DNA from: Nymphaea colorata | Lineage: Eukaryota > Streptophyta > Magnoliopsida > Nymphaeales > Nymphaeaceae | Reading direction: 5' to 3' | NCBI RefSeq assembly: GCF_008831285.2 | Contig: NC_045147.1 | Coordinates: 10,597,427 to 10,661,426, forward strand | Length of the DNA stretch: 64,000 bases | In this document: one piece after another, positions 35,559 through 50,400 of the stretch | Layout of the letters: each line of letters opens with the position of its first letter | Numbering within the stretch: position 1 is the first letter of the stretch | Made by a program: the position numbers and the translations under genes | The notes under the pieces: model-generated | The model's input: the letters and a program-made list of their open reading frames with translations, nothing else | The model's database searches: none | What the model was told of the DNA's origin: nothing

Positions 35559-38236
35559 ATGTTCATATATGTATGTTTATTTATGTATTGCACCCCCTTG
35601 CTGCATCTGTACCCATCCTCTTCCTCCACATCCATTGACACAGGTTTACTTTTACCCATTCTTCGTTAGTCTCTCACTTTGGCTTCTACCAAATAGTCAA
35701 TGGGGCCAGTCCACGATCTTTTCAAAATTCTTCTTATTTACCTAAAAAAATGGATCAGCATTCCTTGCTGTTGGTCATTATGGTACCTTGAGTTATTTTG
35801 CTAAGAATCTTTTGACGTTTTCTTTTAGCTACCTTGGATCAACTCTTTACTTTTTGCAACCTTTTTTCTTGGATGGATGGAAAATTTAAAAATTGAATGA
35901 TTGCCAGTAATGAGTTTCATTTTTGTTCCTAATCCCTGGTCTGCTAGGCCAGCAAAAAGTGGCTTATTATAGGTTATAATTTTGTGGTCTGATATATTTA
36001 TTCGGAGCCACCATGATTATGGTCATGTGCTCTTGATTATGGTCATGTCCTGAACCAAAATTTAAGTTTGTGGGTCAAGTTAAACTTCAACGAATTTATC
36101 TTTTTCACTCTTTAAAGCTTCTTCATTGTTGTGCTTGGGGCCATTTCAAATTATCCTCCTTTTTATGAAGTAGGGGCTCTTGATTTTCTAGATTTTCTGG
36201 AAATTGGATTTTATGGAGTAGGTTTCTCAGCATACTATTTAGACATTTAATAAATCTTGCTAAAACATATGCGGGTTAGATTTGGCATTAGGTATCTACA
36301 TGTATGAAAAGTGAAAACAACATGTACACTATCATAGGGAAATCTGGTTGACAACTACATCAACTTTGTAAGTACACACTCATATATATGTTTACGAGTG
36401 TACTATGGAAAAGGTTGACTCCAATGAGGTGGACTTTAAGAAGAACGTTGTTTGTGCTTTTGCAGATCAAGCTCCCAAGGTTATTGTCAACATGGTTTCT
36501 TTGGACAAAATATGATTTGGGTTTTTTCATTTGTACATTAACATATTTAAGAATCGATTTAGACTATTCATTAAAAGTTAATGAAGTGAACATGTTGTTT
36601 TTTAAAATCTGAAACAGCAAAATATCTCTCCATGGCAAGCTACATGACGCAGGTGCAGGGTGTAGGGTGCAGGTATGGATGAGGTTAAAAATCAAGTTAC
36701 TGCGATTTTATCACGAATTTTTTCATTTATTTTTTATTTTCTTTTCTGTTTTTATTTTTTCAACTTTTGTTCCATTGTTTTATTTCCCTCTTGTTTTAGG
36801 TATTTAACATGACCTCCTAGATGCAATACGTACTTGTTACTTTATCATTTTTACCATTTTAAGTAGATGTTTTCAATGACTTCTTATTAGTTTTTCATTT
36901 CTTGAATTTTTACCTAACATTTTTTTATTTTTTATTATTTTTAAAAACTCTGAGATTTTCCCAAAATTTAAAAAAAAAAACAACTTTGCTGAAAAATATC
37001 CGAGAAATACCTTGCCGATAAAAACCCAAGAACGATATTTTTGGCTGTGGTTTGTATATAACTATATGTATATATAATTATATATGTATATACTATATAC
37101 TATATAGTGTGAACAAGCAACAAAATATTTTTTAATACAACATAATAGGTCAAAATCAAAATTCTGATCAACAGTAGACCAATCCTATTGTATGGCTTAA
37201 ACTATCAAATGTTGAATTAGTGAACCAACAAACATATGATATCACAATCACATTATCACACAAAACCATAATCATGCAAATTAAGTAAACGAAGAAGGAA
37301 ACACAACTACATGTTTGAGATAGTGCAACATTTAGCAATTAAGCTATCAAGTATGAAGGAGCAAAACATTGAAGCAGAAATGATGGAAAAATGATGTAGG
37401 TCAGCTTTTGCACACTGACTCCGGTGTGGCTATGCAGCTATGTTTTACATAGATACCAAGTTGTAGGAGCAATCATGTTGAACACAACTTTGAGGTCAGA
37501 TTGATCACATGAGGCTCAATCCTTTTAATTTCCGCTGGCGTGTAGTACTGTAGATGTGGCCTACAATTTTCCGGATATATACCATATATGCACGTGTTTG
37601 CATGTAAAGTATGTAAATGTGCATTTTCTCTATATGATTGAAACATATTCTGTTTGTATGCATCGATATATGCATGTGCTAGCTTTTAGCGTCACTTTTG
37701 TTTGACGTAAACTTATTTCTAATAAAGTTTGTTTAATTGTTTTCACCTTGTTTTGAGCATTTTCTATGCATCTTGGGTTCTGTATGCACCAATTTTGAAG
37801 TTTGAAAGGCACCCAGCTATAATAATAGACTGCAACTTATTCTTCCCTTCACAGACACCATATTTTCATAGAGGTGACCCTACTTTTCTCTCCTTAAAAG
37901 GGAGAAGGTTTTTTGTGTGTGTCGATCTTTTAAGTTGAATATTTATAGTGTTTCACTGCATGTCTTAGGTGGTTCACTTTTCCTTTTCGACCGAAAAGCA
38001 CTTCGATATTTTCGTAAAGATGGTCATCGTTGGAGGAAGAAGAAGGATGGGAAGACAGTGAGAGAAGCCCATGAAAAGTTAAAGGTGGTATACTTGTACT
38101 TTTTTGTATTTATTTCCCCATCTCCTCCCTTATTTTATTTAATAAAACTTTGAATTTTCTATGAGATTATGGTAAACTTGATAAACAAAAAGTTCAAAAA
38201 TATAGACAAATAAAATTACTTATATAACAAATCACA

Positions 38237-38322
<86 letters not shown>

Positions 38323-39198
38323 CTGTTGCTGTACCCGCACCCAACTTGTTGCATCACGCACCGGCACTTGCACCAACAACCGCACCCGCACCCATGTGAC
38401 ATAGTCTCATCATTCTCTTCCTTCTTCAATGTTCAAATTTGCTTTTTATTGCATTCTTCTGTGGGGTTTAGAGCACGAATCTCATGCAACGAAAGCAAGG
38501 TTGAACAAATGAAGAACAAAGAGAACGATGAAAACAATGTAAAACTGAAATTAGGGCTAATAATTGTTAATGTTGATCAATGAATCATCGACAAAACAAA
38601 AACATGACCGTAGAATAGGGTCTTTAAGCACATGAGCCGTAATTTGGATCTTAATGAATACGGGTCCCTAATGACTACCACATAAGTATAAAATATAAAA
38701 ATAACTAAACCAATGGGATCGTAATGAACTAGGCGCTCCTCCATCCTGCGTTAGGTTCAAACTAAATTACACTACGAGGTTTTTCTGTTAAGTATAAATT
38801 TAGGCATTTCAGATGATGTTGAGATGGGTCTAGTAGATGTTTCAAAGCAAATGTAAGGAAACTTCCTTATGTGTCATTGGTTGTTGACTTGTTGGTAATT
38901 GTAAATAGATGTGGATGGGAGATGCTTTTATGCCAGGAAAAGGAATCGATTGGGCTGATAATTTAATTTATTAGGTTCACTTGCTTTTCGTCTTTCATAT
39001 TGAGATGCTATTAATAGTACCGGGTCCTGTAATCCCGTAAATATCTGCTTCTGCCCTGGGTGAGTGCTTGGTCCTTACTGCCTTGATTTTGTTCTTTTGT
39101 AGGCTGGGAGTGTTGATGTGCTGCATTGTTACTATGCACATGGTGAAGACAATGAGAACTTTCAGAGGAGAAGTTACTGGATGCTTGAGGGGTCAGTT

Positions 39199-39238
<40 letters not shown>

Positions 39239-42200
39239 GTTTTTCATAGTTCAGAGAAGGAGGACAGACAGAACTCTTCATGTTGATGAACTGGTGGAAT
39301 TGTTCCATACAGCATTACAATTATTGATGAATATCTTTGTATAAGTTCTGAAACTCATGCCTGTTTACTATCTGTATCTGATGACAGAATGTAGCAAACA
39401 AATCTAATTTGTTCCACATGGTTCCTGGCCATGGATATCCACGATAGTGATCAAATAATTACTGAATAGTCCATACTTGCCTGTTAAAGAGAGAAGGAGC
39501 TGGTGATGAACATGTAATTTTAGAGGTCTAGTGGTGATGTAATGTAGTTTTATGGTCATTTAGATTACCGTTAGGAGTGGTGGTTGTGGTGGCAGCAGAA
39601 TGAGTACTATTCATTTGGTTTTTCTTGGGAACAGAACTATGATAATGTGACATTTATTTTTTCGAAAAGGATCTATGAACAATCATGGTTGGATAAGAAC
39701 CAATGTTGTAAAAAGCGTATCATAAGCCGTATCGGTCTGGCTTTAAGATACGTTGTATCGTAAAATATCGTAACATATAGTAACCGTATTGTTTTTTTTA
39801 ATAAATCAGAAAAAATTCGAAAAAAATTCGAAAAAATCATAAAAAATAAGTAAAAATCAAGAATAATACATTCTTCATAAAAAACATGTTTTACAGAATG
39901 ATAGACTTATTATTGCTATAAAGTTACGGTTCATCATTCTTAAACATCAAAATTCATCAAGATGAAATTGTGAAAATATTCAATGTCAATACATGTAAAA
40001 TGAAAGCACTCTCAACTCTCATTCATAATCCTCATCATATTCATTCTCATCCTCATCTCCATCTTCTTCTTCATCTTCATCTTCACGATTTTAAAAAACC
40101 CCTTCCTTCTACGGGAATCAGCCACCCACGTACAAATCCATGGTTTAATCGATGATTTCACTTTGAAAATCGATGATTTAACGATGGAAATTAATGATTT
40201 CCCTCCACGGCGGCACAATCTCTATGTTAGAAATGAAGAAGGGGAGGATTTTTATAAAGAAAACTCGAAAAAGAGGGATTCTAGCCCCCCTTTCTGGAAA
40301 TCAGCCTGTATCGTACGATACGCCCCGTATCGTATACGATACAGGGGTTGTATCGTATCATATTTTCAAAACGATTCGATACGTATCGTACGATACGGGT
40401 CCGTATCGCACGATATGTACAACACTGATAAGAACTCAAAGATATCTTGTAATGATAAAAAATATGGTGTTTAGATACTGGTATGCTTATTTTGTAATGT
40501 GGAATGAGTTGGCAAGAGAACCCGGAACTATGATGATGTGAAATCTAGTTTTTTCGAAAAGGACTATGAACACTCATAGTGGGATAAAACTAGGAACTCG
40601 TATCTTGTTAATGATACAAAGTTGGTGTTAGAGATTGGTGTGCTTATTTCGTAATAAAGTTATGACGAGATGGGCACATGCTTATCAGTTGGAGTTGGGC
40701 ATATCATACTCTTTTCATAATCAGTTATTTAGATGCAACAAAAATGAAATGTAAGTTCAATGTTTAAATGCACTTTTGGTAGAGTCTAGGTACCATGAAA
40801 ATAACCACAATTGCAACTTGTCAGGTATGTATATATATTTTTTTCCAATGGAACCTGAACATGTGGAAACCTGTGGACTCCAACGTGCTTCAGGTTCATA
40901 TTAGTATCATCTAACTGCAGCATGGGAGCCACCATACATTCACCAACTCATCATGTGTTTGATTGATCTTGCTCAGACATGAGGAAGATGCTGAAATGAG
41001 TCATTGACTACTTATATAGAATTTGCTGCTTCTCAATAATTTCTGTTACATATATATTGGCAATAAGATATTTCTGCAAGGGTGACAAAGCTTGTACCAT
41101 GGAATATCTATTAGATTCAACATCCCACTGTCAATATCTCCATGACATGTAAGCAACATACACCAAATAGAAGATGTGACTTTGTCATCTAAAATCATGG
41201 TTTTGATTGTCTGCCATGTGCCCATGTCCATCAATGCTATATTTCATCATGGTTCCTGCCATGCCCTGGGACTCTGTATTCTGTCATCATTTCACCATCA
41301 CATGTTATTATCTAGTGCTTTCACCTCACTGGCCATATCTTTATACAATGATTTAACCATAAATCAAGGTAAACAAAAATACAATTCTTGATTTATTGTC
41401 CTGGAGCTTGTTATGTTCTTCATGCATCAGTATAGTATATTTCTTGCAATCAAGCTTCCATGTGTATAATTCTGTTATTTTTCTAAGTCAAATGAAACCT
41501 GATTGCTGTGAACAGTCTCCATTCCCAATAAAATAAAATCTTCTTCTTTTGGTATACTTTTTTGTTGTGGGGGGGGGGGGGGGGGGGTTAAAGAAGGTTC
41601 CTAAGAAATACCCTAGTGACAGGAAAATATTCAGACTGAACTCAATGAGTTGTAGGCAGATGAAGTCTTAGCCTCTTAGGTCACTCTTCTGATTTTTAAC
41701 AAAACGTACCAAGCCATGAGAAAGGCTATCCAGATATGGACCACCGCATTTATATTGCATATGCTTCTGTGCATGTTGTAACCATAAAAAAAAGAGACAA
41801 AACCCTTATGAAATATAACTACGAGGGTTGAAAATGGTCCATTCAGTTCAAAAACAATTAAAAAGAAGAGGTATCTGAATTGCCGGATTTCATTTCAGCC
41901 TAGATAGTAAATACTTCTGATGAACACCTGTTCCAGCATTTGTAGCGTGATGGCAATGGCAGCTTTATGACAGCTTCCTTCTATCACTCCCTTAGGGTTT
42001 ATAATTCTTCATTTACCTTATGCTGTACGTTCTTGGTTAGATAAAAGTATTTTCTCCATCTTCCCTCTTTCTCAAGTGTTTAGTGAGAAAGGAGGGGTTT
42101 GGGGAGTTAGAATTACCTATTAAGTCAGGGAAGTATAGTAGCAATTTTCCTGTATTGGATTCCATTTCATATTGGAATCCTGAAAAGCTGATACCCGTCA

Positions 42201-45200
42201 TGGATACGTATTGGCCTATAGTGACAACAAAAAGCTAAATAAAAACTAATATTATTATTTTTAAAATTTTTTTTTGCTAATTCATCAGCTTGTATGTTGC
42301 TGTTTTGGCTGATACAAGGGATTTGGCCAATAGCTTGCTGGTATTTGAAAAGGCAGTCTTGAGCCTTTCTTGTATCATGTTCTTTCTGATACATCATACA
42401 TGCTGCTAGCATGCTACGCACTGATAATAATTACATTTGGTAGAAACTATAGTTGTCTATTCGAAGCAATAACATCATGATATGCAATGTCTTTAGTAAG
42501 ACACAAGAACAAGACACATTGAAATTGCTTGCCTTCATTTGCCTGTTGCTTCTGTACTTTATTGTGTGCTGGTGCTCTTTCAAATGGTTTATGATTCAAA
42601 GTTTCCTGGTCTGTATGCTTCTTGCTAATCTGTCTTGGACTTGGGATGGTTGTTGGTTGCAACAGGGAGTAACTATTTGCGTATTGTAAATGGGTTCTGC
42701 TAATAAAAATGCCTGTTTTACGTGCTTCGCTTATGTTACATTGGTACTTGCTTCTTGCAGGGAATTAGAGCATATTGTTCTTGTGCACTACAGAGAGGTT
42801 AAAGAGGTGAGTGATCAATCTCCTTTCATCATTTATTGGTTTCTGTTGACACACACACACACACACAAAACTGCTTGCATTGATGCATTCCATGTTCTTC
42901 TTATGGTCTACCTTGATTTATGTGTTGGCATCATGATGGTGCCAAACATGTTCTAACTGTGTTGGATTTTCTTTATTTTGCATTTTTTGATCTTAAAAGA
43001 TAGGGTATGGAAAACATGTTTTCCACAAAAAAATAACTAAACAGAGTAGATATATGAGATAGTTTACCTATTTCTTTTTCCCAAGAGAGTCATTGTTTTT
43101 AATGTAGCCGAAAGTGCTAGGCATCTCTAGGCAGTGGACTCTCAAAAAAGTTTAGGTGGGCCTAGGTGGGCTGGAACAAGTAGGAATATTGGAAATTGAC
43201 ACGCATATTAGTTATCCTCGTTACAATATTTATGATAGTCAAATAAAAGGAACAATGCATCTTAGGCGGGACCATCTAGGTACGGTAGCCTAGGCAGAAA
43301 CCAGGCTGCCAGGCACCAGCACCTTCCTAAAGGTGCCTAGGCTGCCTTTGATGATAAAGATTGTTTTGCCCCATATTTATCACAGAACCAGTAGATTCTG
43401 TATTTGGGTAGTGATAATTTTTTTCCATCTGAACTGAGAGCAGTTTCCAAGGAAATCTCGTGTGGTTATTCGACATGGCTGTTATGTTACAAAAAACTCT
43501 CCAAACAACAATATTCTTATTTGAGCTAGGTTGCCAAGGTGCTCCTAAGCCCAAAGGCTAAGTTGGGTCACCTGGTCTAGCGGTTCCTATGGGACCTGCC
43601 ACATGAAAAATGCCTATGCTATTATTAGTTATGTTGCCTAGGCTTGACGAGGCACTGAGCAAACTAGGTGTCTTCTTCTTTAAGTAGTTAGCTTTTCTTT
43701 TCCTTACCCTCTTTTTTCTTGTTGAAATCAGAGCACAAACACCTTTTTTGATCTGGCGTACAGCCTTATGAAAAACAGCTTAGAACTCTTACTGTTGGAA
43801 GTATTGAAAATATATTAATTGAAGAACTGAAAATATATTAATGAAAGTAGCTCACTCAGCTGAGGAGCACAAAAAAAGGATAAAAATACACAGGAAAAAA
43901 ATTAAATGGTACAACTGTACAAGTACAACAAGAACCCATGTACAACATATGTGTGCGTATGCAAATCATATATTAAAAAGTTGCTGGACATATATGAAGA
44001 AAAAGACATATATGCACACAGATTGTAATATGTATGCATGTATTTATATATGTATATACCTTCAAACTTACGGTGTGGCCTCCGAAAGTTTGTCTCAAGA
44101 AGGAATTGAAATCTGCTGAATGTGAGAACCTCAGTGAGTTCGTCTCAAGAAGAAATTGGTATCTGCTGGATGCAAGAACCTTGTTGATGAAATCTACAAG
44201 TTGATACTTTGAATGGACCTAAAATAGTTTATGGATTTCTGAATATATTCTTCTCTAGCAACTGAAAATCTATCTTTATTTCTTTTGTTTTTTCATGGAT
44301 ATGTGATTGCTAGCTATGTAGACAACACCTTTATTATAACAAATAGTTTCAATTAGACTCTTTATCCACATAATCTCCATTGAAATAGTTGCCATTGGTA
44401 TGGCACATAGCTTTTGTTGAGGGTAAAGAAACGTTGTTTTGTTTCTTGCATCTCCATGAGAGCAAGAAACCAGTGGTGTGGTGCCTATTAATAGGATCAC
44501 CATTGAAATTGCAGCAGTATAAACAAGAAAAAATTGCATAAGCTGCTTAAGTTTTAAGCCATTAACAACAAATCACCACCACAGGTGAACACATACATGC
44601 TCGACTTTTCATATATATTCAGGCGATGGATGAAAACATCCTTCTTTTCAAAACGAAAAGATTGCCCTGACGCCTCTCTTCTTCCCCTCCTGGCAAGTCG
44701 CAATCGAGCCCACCTTTTTCTCTTGCAGAGTTCCCTGGAGATGACATTCCCAATTTCCCATTGTCTCAAAATGCTTGCCATCGAGGTGTTAATGACAAAT
44801 ACATCATCAAAAGAGAGAACAACAATTGGGTGGACAAGATTTACAAACTCATGGACACCATCAGTAATGCTTCAATTTTACATAGCTAGGGAAATGAATC
44901 TTCCATTCCTTCTCACAATTGAAGATGTTTTTGATCATCAAACCTGCAGGGTGTTGTGATCACCAGAAGGGTGGAGAGAGGGTCGATTAAGGTCAGATAC
45001 ATGTTGATATAGTGAGATTGAAGGAGAAAGGATGATTGTTACTGGAGTGAAGTTCATGCTCCAGAAGATCTGCATTTTGCACATCCCTATTGCTGAATAT
45101 TTTGTGCCCTGCATCGGTATCTGAAGATTCTGAACAAACATAACTGCATCTATGATACAAGCCGCACATTCAGGACATGATTCGTAAGGAGAACCTAATG

Positions 45201-47419
45201 GTGAAGGCATAGAGGCTAGAGAAGATCTGATGTGGGTACTAAAAATAGTCAGCATCTTCTTCTAAGATTTAAAAAAAGAATGCCAGGTTGCCGTTGACTA
45301 GAAAAAGGGAAAAACCTTTTTTTTTTGTAATGTTTACTTAGGAGAAACCTCCTTTGGCGTAAAACTCTTAAGGCCATACCCTTCTGCCTCCAAGGTTTTG
45401 GCTTACTTCGGGACCTGGGTAGACCTATGGTATATCCTTCAACTTGGGTGTCGTGCTTGCCACCATTTATAACCTAAGTAACATATTGGAGCGTGGCGGC
45501 GATCCCATGATTTGAACCTTGGGTTCTTGAGTGTGAGCCGCCTTGCCACCTGGTTGCGCTATGCCCCTTGAAGTGAAACTTATAGAGCTTAGATATAAAA
45601 AGAAGAAAGGGAACTAAACATCCTTTACTTTTTTTGTTCTTTTATAAATGAAAGTCCTTTTTTGGTTGAGGGCGTATTTTTGGGTTCAATTGTGTGAAAT
45701 ATCTTATTGGTAGTGCTGGTTTGCATTATGAATGTTCATGTGGGAGGGAGTTGAAGATGGGTGGCTCACCTGCATCGTGGGAGGAAGGCAAGCAATTGAG
45801 TACCATGCTGAAGCTGTGTTGGAGGGCAAAAAATGAAGGTTATTACTTGAGTAATGAGGGAAGGGGAAACGACATTGGTAGTGTCAGTGGAGAACTAGTA
45901 TTGCACTACCTGGGCGTGCCTGATGGTGGCCATGAAAGAGTTGCAAATGGGTGGGTCATTTGCATAGTGGGAGGAAAGCAGGTGGTCGAGTGCCATGCAA
46001 AAGCAAAGTTGTTGAATGCGAGAGTAAAGAAGGTTGAAATGGAAGGGTGATTTTTGTAATTCTAAAAGTTAACATTTTCCATCACCATGCATTCGTAAGG
46101 TGTCCCTCTGAGAATTTGAGTGAAAAGTTGTCTATTTGTTAACTGTTAATTTGTTATTTACTCATGAGTTGGGCGGCATTTTGTAAATTTTTTGTATATA
46201 AAACAATTTTGTAAGGGGGAAGAGGAGGGTAGTGATAGTCATTTTGTGATGGTATTGTTGAAGTGGTTGCCTACTGTGAACAATAGTGGTTGCTTGCTAG
46301 TTCTAGCTTGCAACATGGACAACATGTATTGAGCATCAATGTAATTGTGCTTAAGCATAGCCATCTCATCCCAAAGTTGACCTCTGCAACATATTCTTTG
46401 ATTGTTTTATTACCTTGTTGAAGGTTGACAATTCTGACCTGCATGTTGCATATATTTGCAACATTCTTCATTGTTTAGTCTAAAAAATCACAAGCTTCAT
46501 GCACATAATTGAGCTTAAAAGTTTGGCCATTTGTGGAAAGTGAAGATCCAAGCAATAATCTTGTGGTGTCCTACCTTTCATTCTTCCCATTTTTTTTCAT
46601 AATCAGCAACCACCTTTTCTTTTTCTGAACCTTCTAATTCTTAAGCGTTACCATCAACTATTTTTGTAAGAGGAATAGAAGAGACTTTTTCATTGACAAG
46701 GTGTTATCTTCAACTCAGCACGTCCATTAAAAACAGCATGTGAGCAATAAAAACTGTTCAGCAGGACCCATGACAAAAAAAAAGGATAGAACAGTCATAG
46801 GAATAACACTAAACAGTTGGTGGGCAAGCAATCTCGGCACACCAAATGGTAGGGGCAGCCAAAACACAATCTTCCAATTGACCCACTGCTTGAAGAAAAT
46901 AACACAAATTGATAGAAGGTCAACCTGGCTCTGATGCCATATAAATCAGAGCTCCAACACCCAAACTAATCAGGCATACATCTCTGCGGACAAGAGTCTC
47001 ACACACTTGGAAGAACTGAAATTTATTAATGAAAGAAACAGAATGCAAACTGGTACTCAGGCCCTGATGAACACAGTGGGACTTAGTCCCTTATTTATAG
47101 GTAATGAACACAGAGAAAGCAAGGGGAATTAGCTGTTCAGCCAGTTCCAACGGTTAGCTAGGGCTGAACACTAGTCGAGTCGAGCCCGAGCTCGTCTCGA
47201 CTCTTGTTTTGGTCAGCTCGAGCTCGGCTCGAACTCGAGTCGAGCTTTACAATGGTAGCTCGAGCTTGACTCGATCAACTGTGTTCGAGCTCGAGATTGA
47301 CTCGACCGACTCGTTTAACTCTGCTTGTTCCAGATGCTTCTGCTGTGGAACGGGAAAGAAGATGGCAGTAGCTACCTTCTGCAAAGGAAAAGGAAAAATC
47401 CTTCTTGTTTTATCTGATT

Positions 47420-47454
<35 letters not shown>

Positions 47455-50400
47455 ATACCATTGTTGGTTGCCATCAGCAGTTCCACTGATCGCCGGATGT
47501 CAGGGCTAATTGAAGGAGGCAGATAACGATGGCGGAGGGCCTGCGGTGATGGCTGGGAGTAGGGTTAGGGTTTGGGATGGGAAGGAGGTGTACGACTGAG
47601 GTGACCATCTCTGGTGGGAGAAGAGGAGGAGGTGGAAGAAGTAGAAAAACATAGTTGATAGAGAGAGGGCCTGCTAAGGGCAGCAACAATCTGCAGAGGC
47701 TCAAGGTCGAGGATGAAAGGGAAAGAAAGTGAAGAGAGAGAGAAAAAGATGAAAAATGAACATGAATCAATGAGGAAAACAATATATCCGAGCTGACGAG
47801 CCGAGTTGGGTTAAGCGAGCTTGTTAAACGAACTCGAGCTCGGCTCGATAAAATAAACGAGCTGAACGATCAACTCGAGTCTTGGCTCGTTGAGTAGAAA
47901 AACTGGCTCGAACTTGAGTTTGTGCCGAGCTTTAATGAGCCGAGTCCGAGTTACTCGGCTCGTTGTTCACCCCTACGGTTAGCTAGCTTTGCTCATCTTA
48001 GCAGCAGAAATAAAAAGAGTAAAAATACACAAAAAACGAAAATAAATATAGAATTCATGTACAAGAGACACACACACATATATATGCAAATCATATATTA
48101 AACTTTACTGTACATATATGCAAAAGGGGACCTTTATGCATAGAGATTGTTATGTATGACAGAATATACATGTATATTCTTCCTAATACTTTTTCTTTGT
48201 TGATTAGAGTTATAATGGAAGATTTTATGGCAAAAAATGTTAACATGGAAAACGTGAGTATGTTGAGGATTTTATTTGTTTTTTCTTATAATTAGTTTAG
48301 TAGTTTAAGGTTTAGTTTAGGTTTTTAGGTTTTAGAACTTAAAAGTGGAGAAGAGGATCTTGCATGCTCTGTGACATTGAAGAACTATGCTGTTAAATTG
48401 TAAACTTGCTCTCCTTATGCTATAGAACCTTTAAATTTTTATTGTTTAACTTTTTGAAATTTAACGTTTTAAACTTTTAACTATGTTTTTTATCATGCTA
48501 TGAAATGTTTAATGTGGTAGTGCTATCGTGCATTTTAGTTGTTTCTGTAAGTTGACAGTCATTTTTTTTACTGAGAAATTCTTCAAATTTTTTCGTAATT
48601 TTAGTGTTTAATGTTGCATTTTGTTGGTTTCCTTTTCTGGTCTGCTTATGTGCTTAATTCTGATTAAGTTGTGAGCTCAGATCACCACGTAGGCAGCCTG
48701 TGGTGCTTTTGTGTTTTGACAACAGAGGATTTGAGAATGTTTAGAAGAAAAGTCCATGTATTGCTGCAAAGAAGAAGGCTTATCATCTTCATGGTCTTTT
48801 TAACGTATAAAAATTGTTTTCCTTGCATATTCATGATTAGAATTGAACCAGTCTGTCTTTAAGTTCATGATGTTAACACATAGAAATATGTTCTTAGCAT
48901 AGCTTTATTGCCTTTCTTCCCCCCTGCATAAGGGTGAGCATGTGTTGAGTGGTGTAATGTTGCAATAATGTTAGATGACCAGGATGTAGGGGTATATGGC
49001 TGCCATATTTGTGGGTACCGCATCAATTTTGTATGTTTTTATAGAAGATTTCATAATATGATTTATATACAGGGGAACAGGTCTGGTGTTTCTCGGTCAA
49101 TAAGTACTGAAGCAGGAGCTCAAAGTTCACTGCCTGGCAATACAAATTCTTCACCTGCTTCTTCTATTCAAGCAAATTCTGCTGCTGTGACAGCTCAAGC
49201 ATCCTTTGCATCAAGTCCAAGCACAGCTGATTGGAATGGACATGCTCATTCTCCAGAATACGATGAAGCTGAATCTGGGGATGATATTGGTGCCTCTAGT
49301 ATTTCTGAAAACATATCTTGTTCTGGGTTTCAGAATTCTTCTTTACAATTGAATGATAGGGTTGGTAAAGATATTTCAGGGTGTAGAGGTTCTATTCCCT
49401 CATCTTTCTCTAGGGGTTTGACAAACATAGCAGGGATGAACAATGGACTTCCTGATCTTTTTAGTGTCAATCAACTTTTTACTGGGACATGTATGACCAA
49501 TGAGCCTAATGATGCAAGCCTCATAGCTTCTGGGCAAGCTGGTAATGTCCTGTTTTTCTTGATAGCTTAGAAGTTTGACTTTTATATTGCAGTAGTTTGT
49601 CATTGACAACTTATTAATAACATTGTTAATCCAGGTTAACGAAAGGCTATCAACTATCATTTCTTTGTTTTTCTTTGAGTTGCTGATAACAAGTGGCATG
49701 GTGTTTTTCCCTATAGGTCTACCAGAGTTCTCAGCAACACAAATTGCTGGACAGCCATTTTGTGGAACAAATTTGAGCCATGGCACTGGCTCCTTTGCAT
49801 GGCCTGAGGTACAGGGTACGAGTCAAAGCTATGGTAATATAGATGGTGACAGATTTTTTTTCAATACTACGAATTCCATGGGGGATATGACTAGATCTGG
49901 TTTTAATGTTCATCCCGGCTTACTGAAAAGTAACCAAGTTGGAGTCCAAGCACTTCCTGAACATCCACAAGAGATGATGAAAGATTCTCATAGGTTGTTT
50001 CAGGTAATTTTTAGATACATCATAGTAGCTAAAGCACAAGCTCTACTAAGATAGTCTCAACTTTGTCTTTTCTTGTACAACGAGGCTTTGGTTATAATTA
50101 CTGTTCATGCACATCTGTGCTTATTGTTTAACTCTCCATTTTCTCATCTTTTCTTTAAACATCTTAGATACCCAAGTTTTAGGTTTTGTTTGGAAAGTTT
50201 CATCTGTTTGCATGTTTTAGTGTGGTTGATTTTGTGGCTTTCACTTGCCATCTAATTTTCAATTATATATTTGCACTTTATGTAATTTCAGGGGCAAGCG
50301 AGTCAAGGGGATGTGGTGGCACCTGGTAGCATTGCTATGGATAGGCAAAATCTATCAGACATCAGTCATATGAACCAGGAGCCTTTCAGTTGCCATGATC

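Larger units (their letters stand above)
43790..48176 (-). mobile_element. Decayed copia retrotransposon with nested SINE and hAT insertions, CAMTA intron 5
   Basis: Two diverged LTR relics share sequence blocks: left about 43790-44058; right about 46943-47158 continued at 47984-48176. Shared blocks include atgcaaatcatatattaaa and gaactgaaa(t/a)...ttaatgaaag. On the minus strand a copia primer-binding site TGGCATCAGAGCC lies at about 46928-46940. A gag relic ([20 protein letters not shown]) lies at 46270-46480, an RNase H relic ([20 protein letters not shown]) at 44270-44540, and a copia C-terminal tail at 44060-44220. Frameshifts and stops are abundant and the integrase and reverse transcriptase are gone. 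The order gag to RNase H on the minus strand is correct. Confidence 0.8.

Noticed and set aside
42167-42421. Minus-strand frame with [10 protein letters not shown], resembling a retroelement RNase H tail
   Set aside because: The match is only a few residues and no neighbouring motif supports it.
45694-46050. 118-codon plus-strand open frame in CAMTA intron 5
   Set aside because: It is created by an imperfect internal repeat within the decayed copia element, and no domain is recognisable.
47474-47782. 102-codon minus-strand open frame rich in Ser/Leu/Pro
   Set aside because: Low-complexity translation of the GA/GGT-rich core of the hAT element; noted there as possible captured DNA only.
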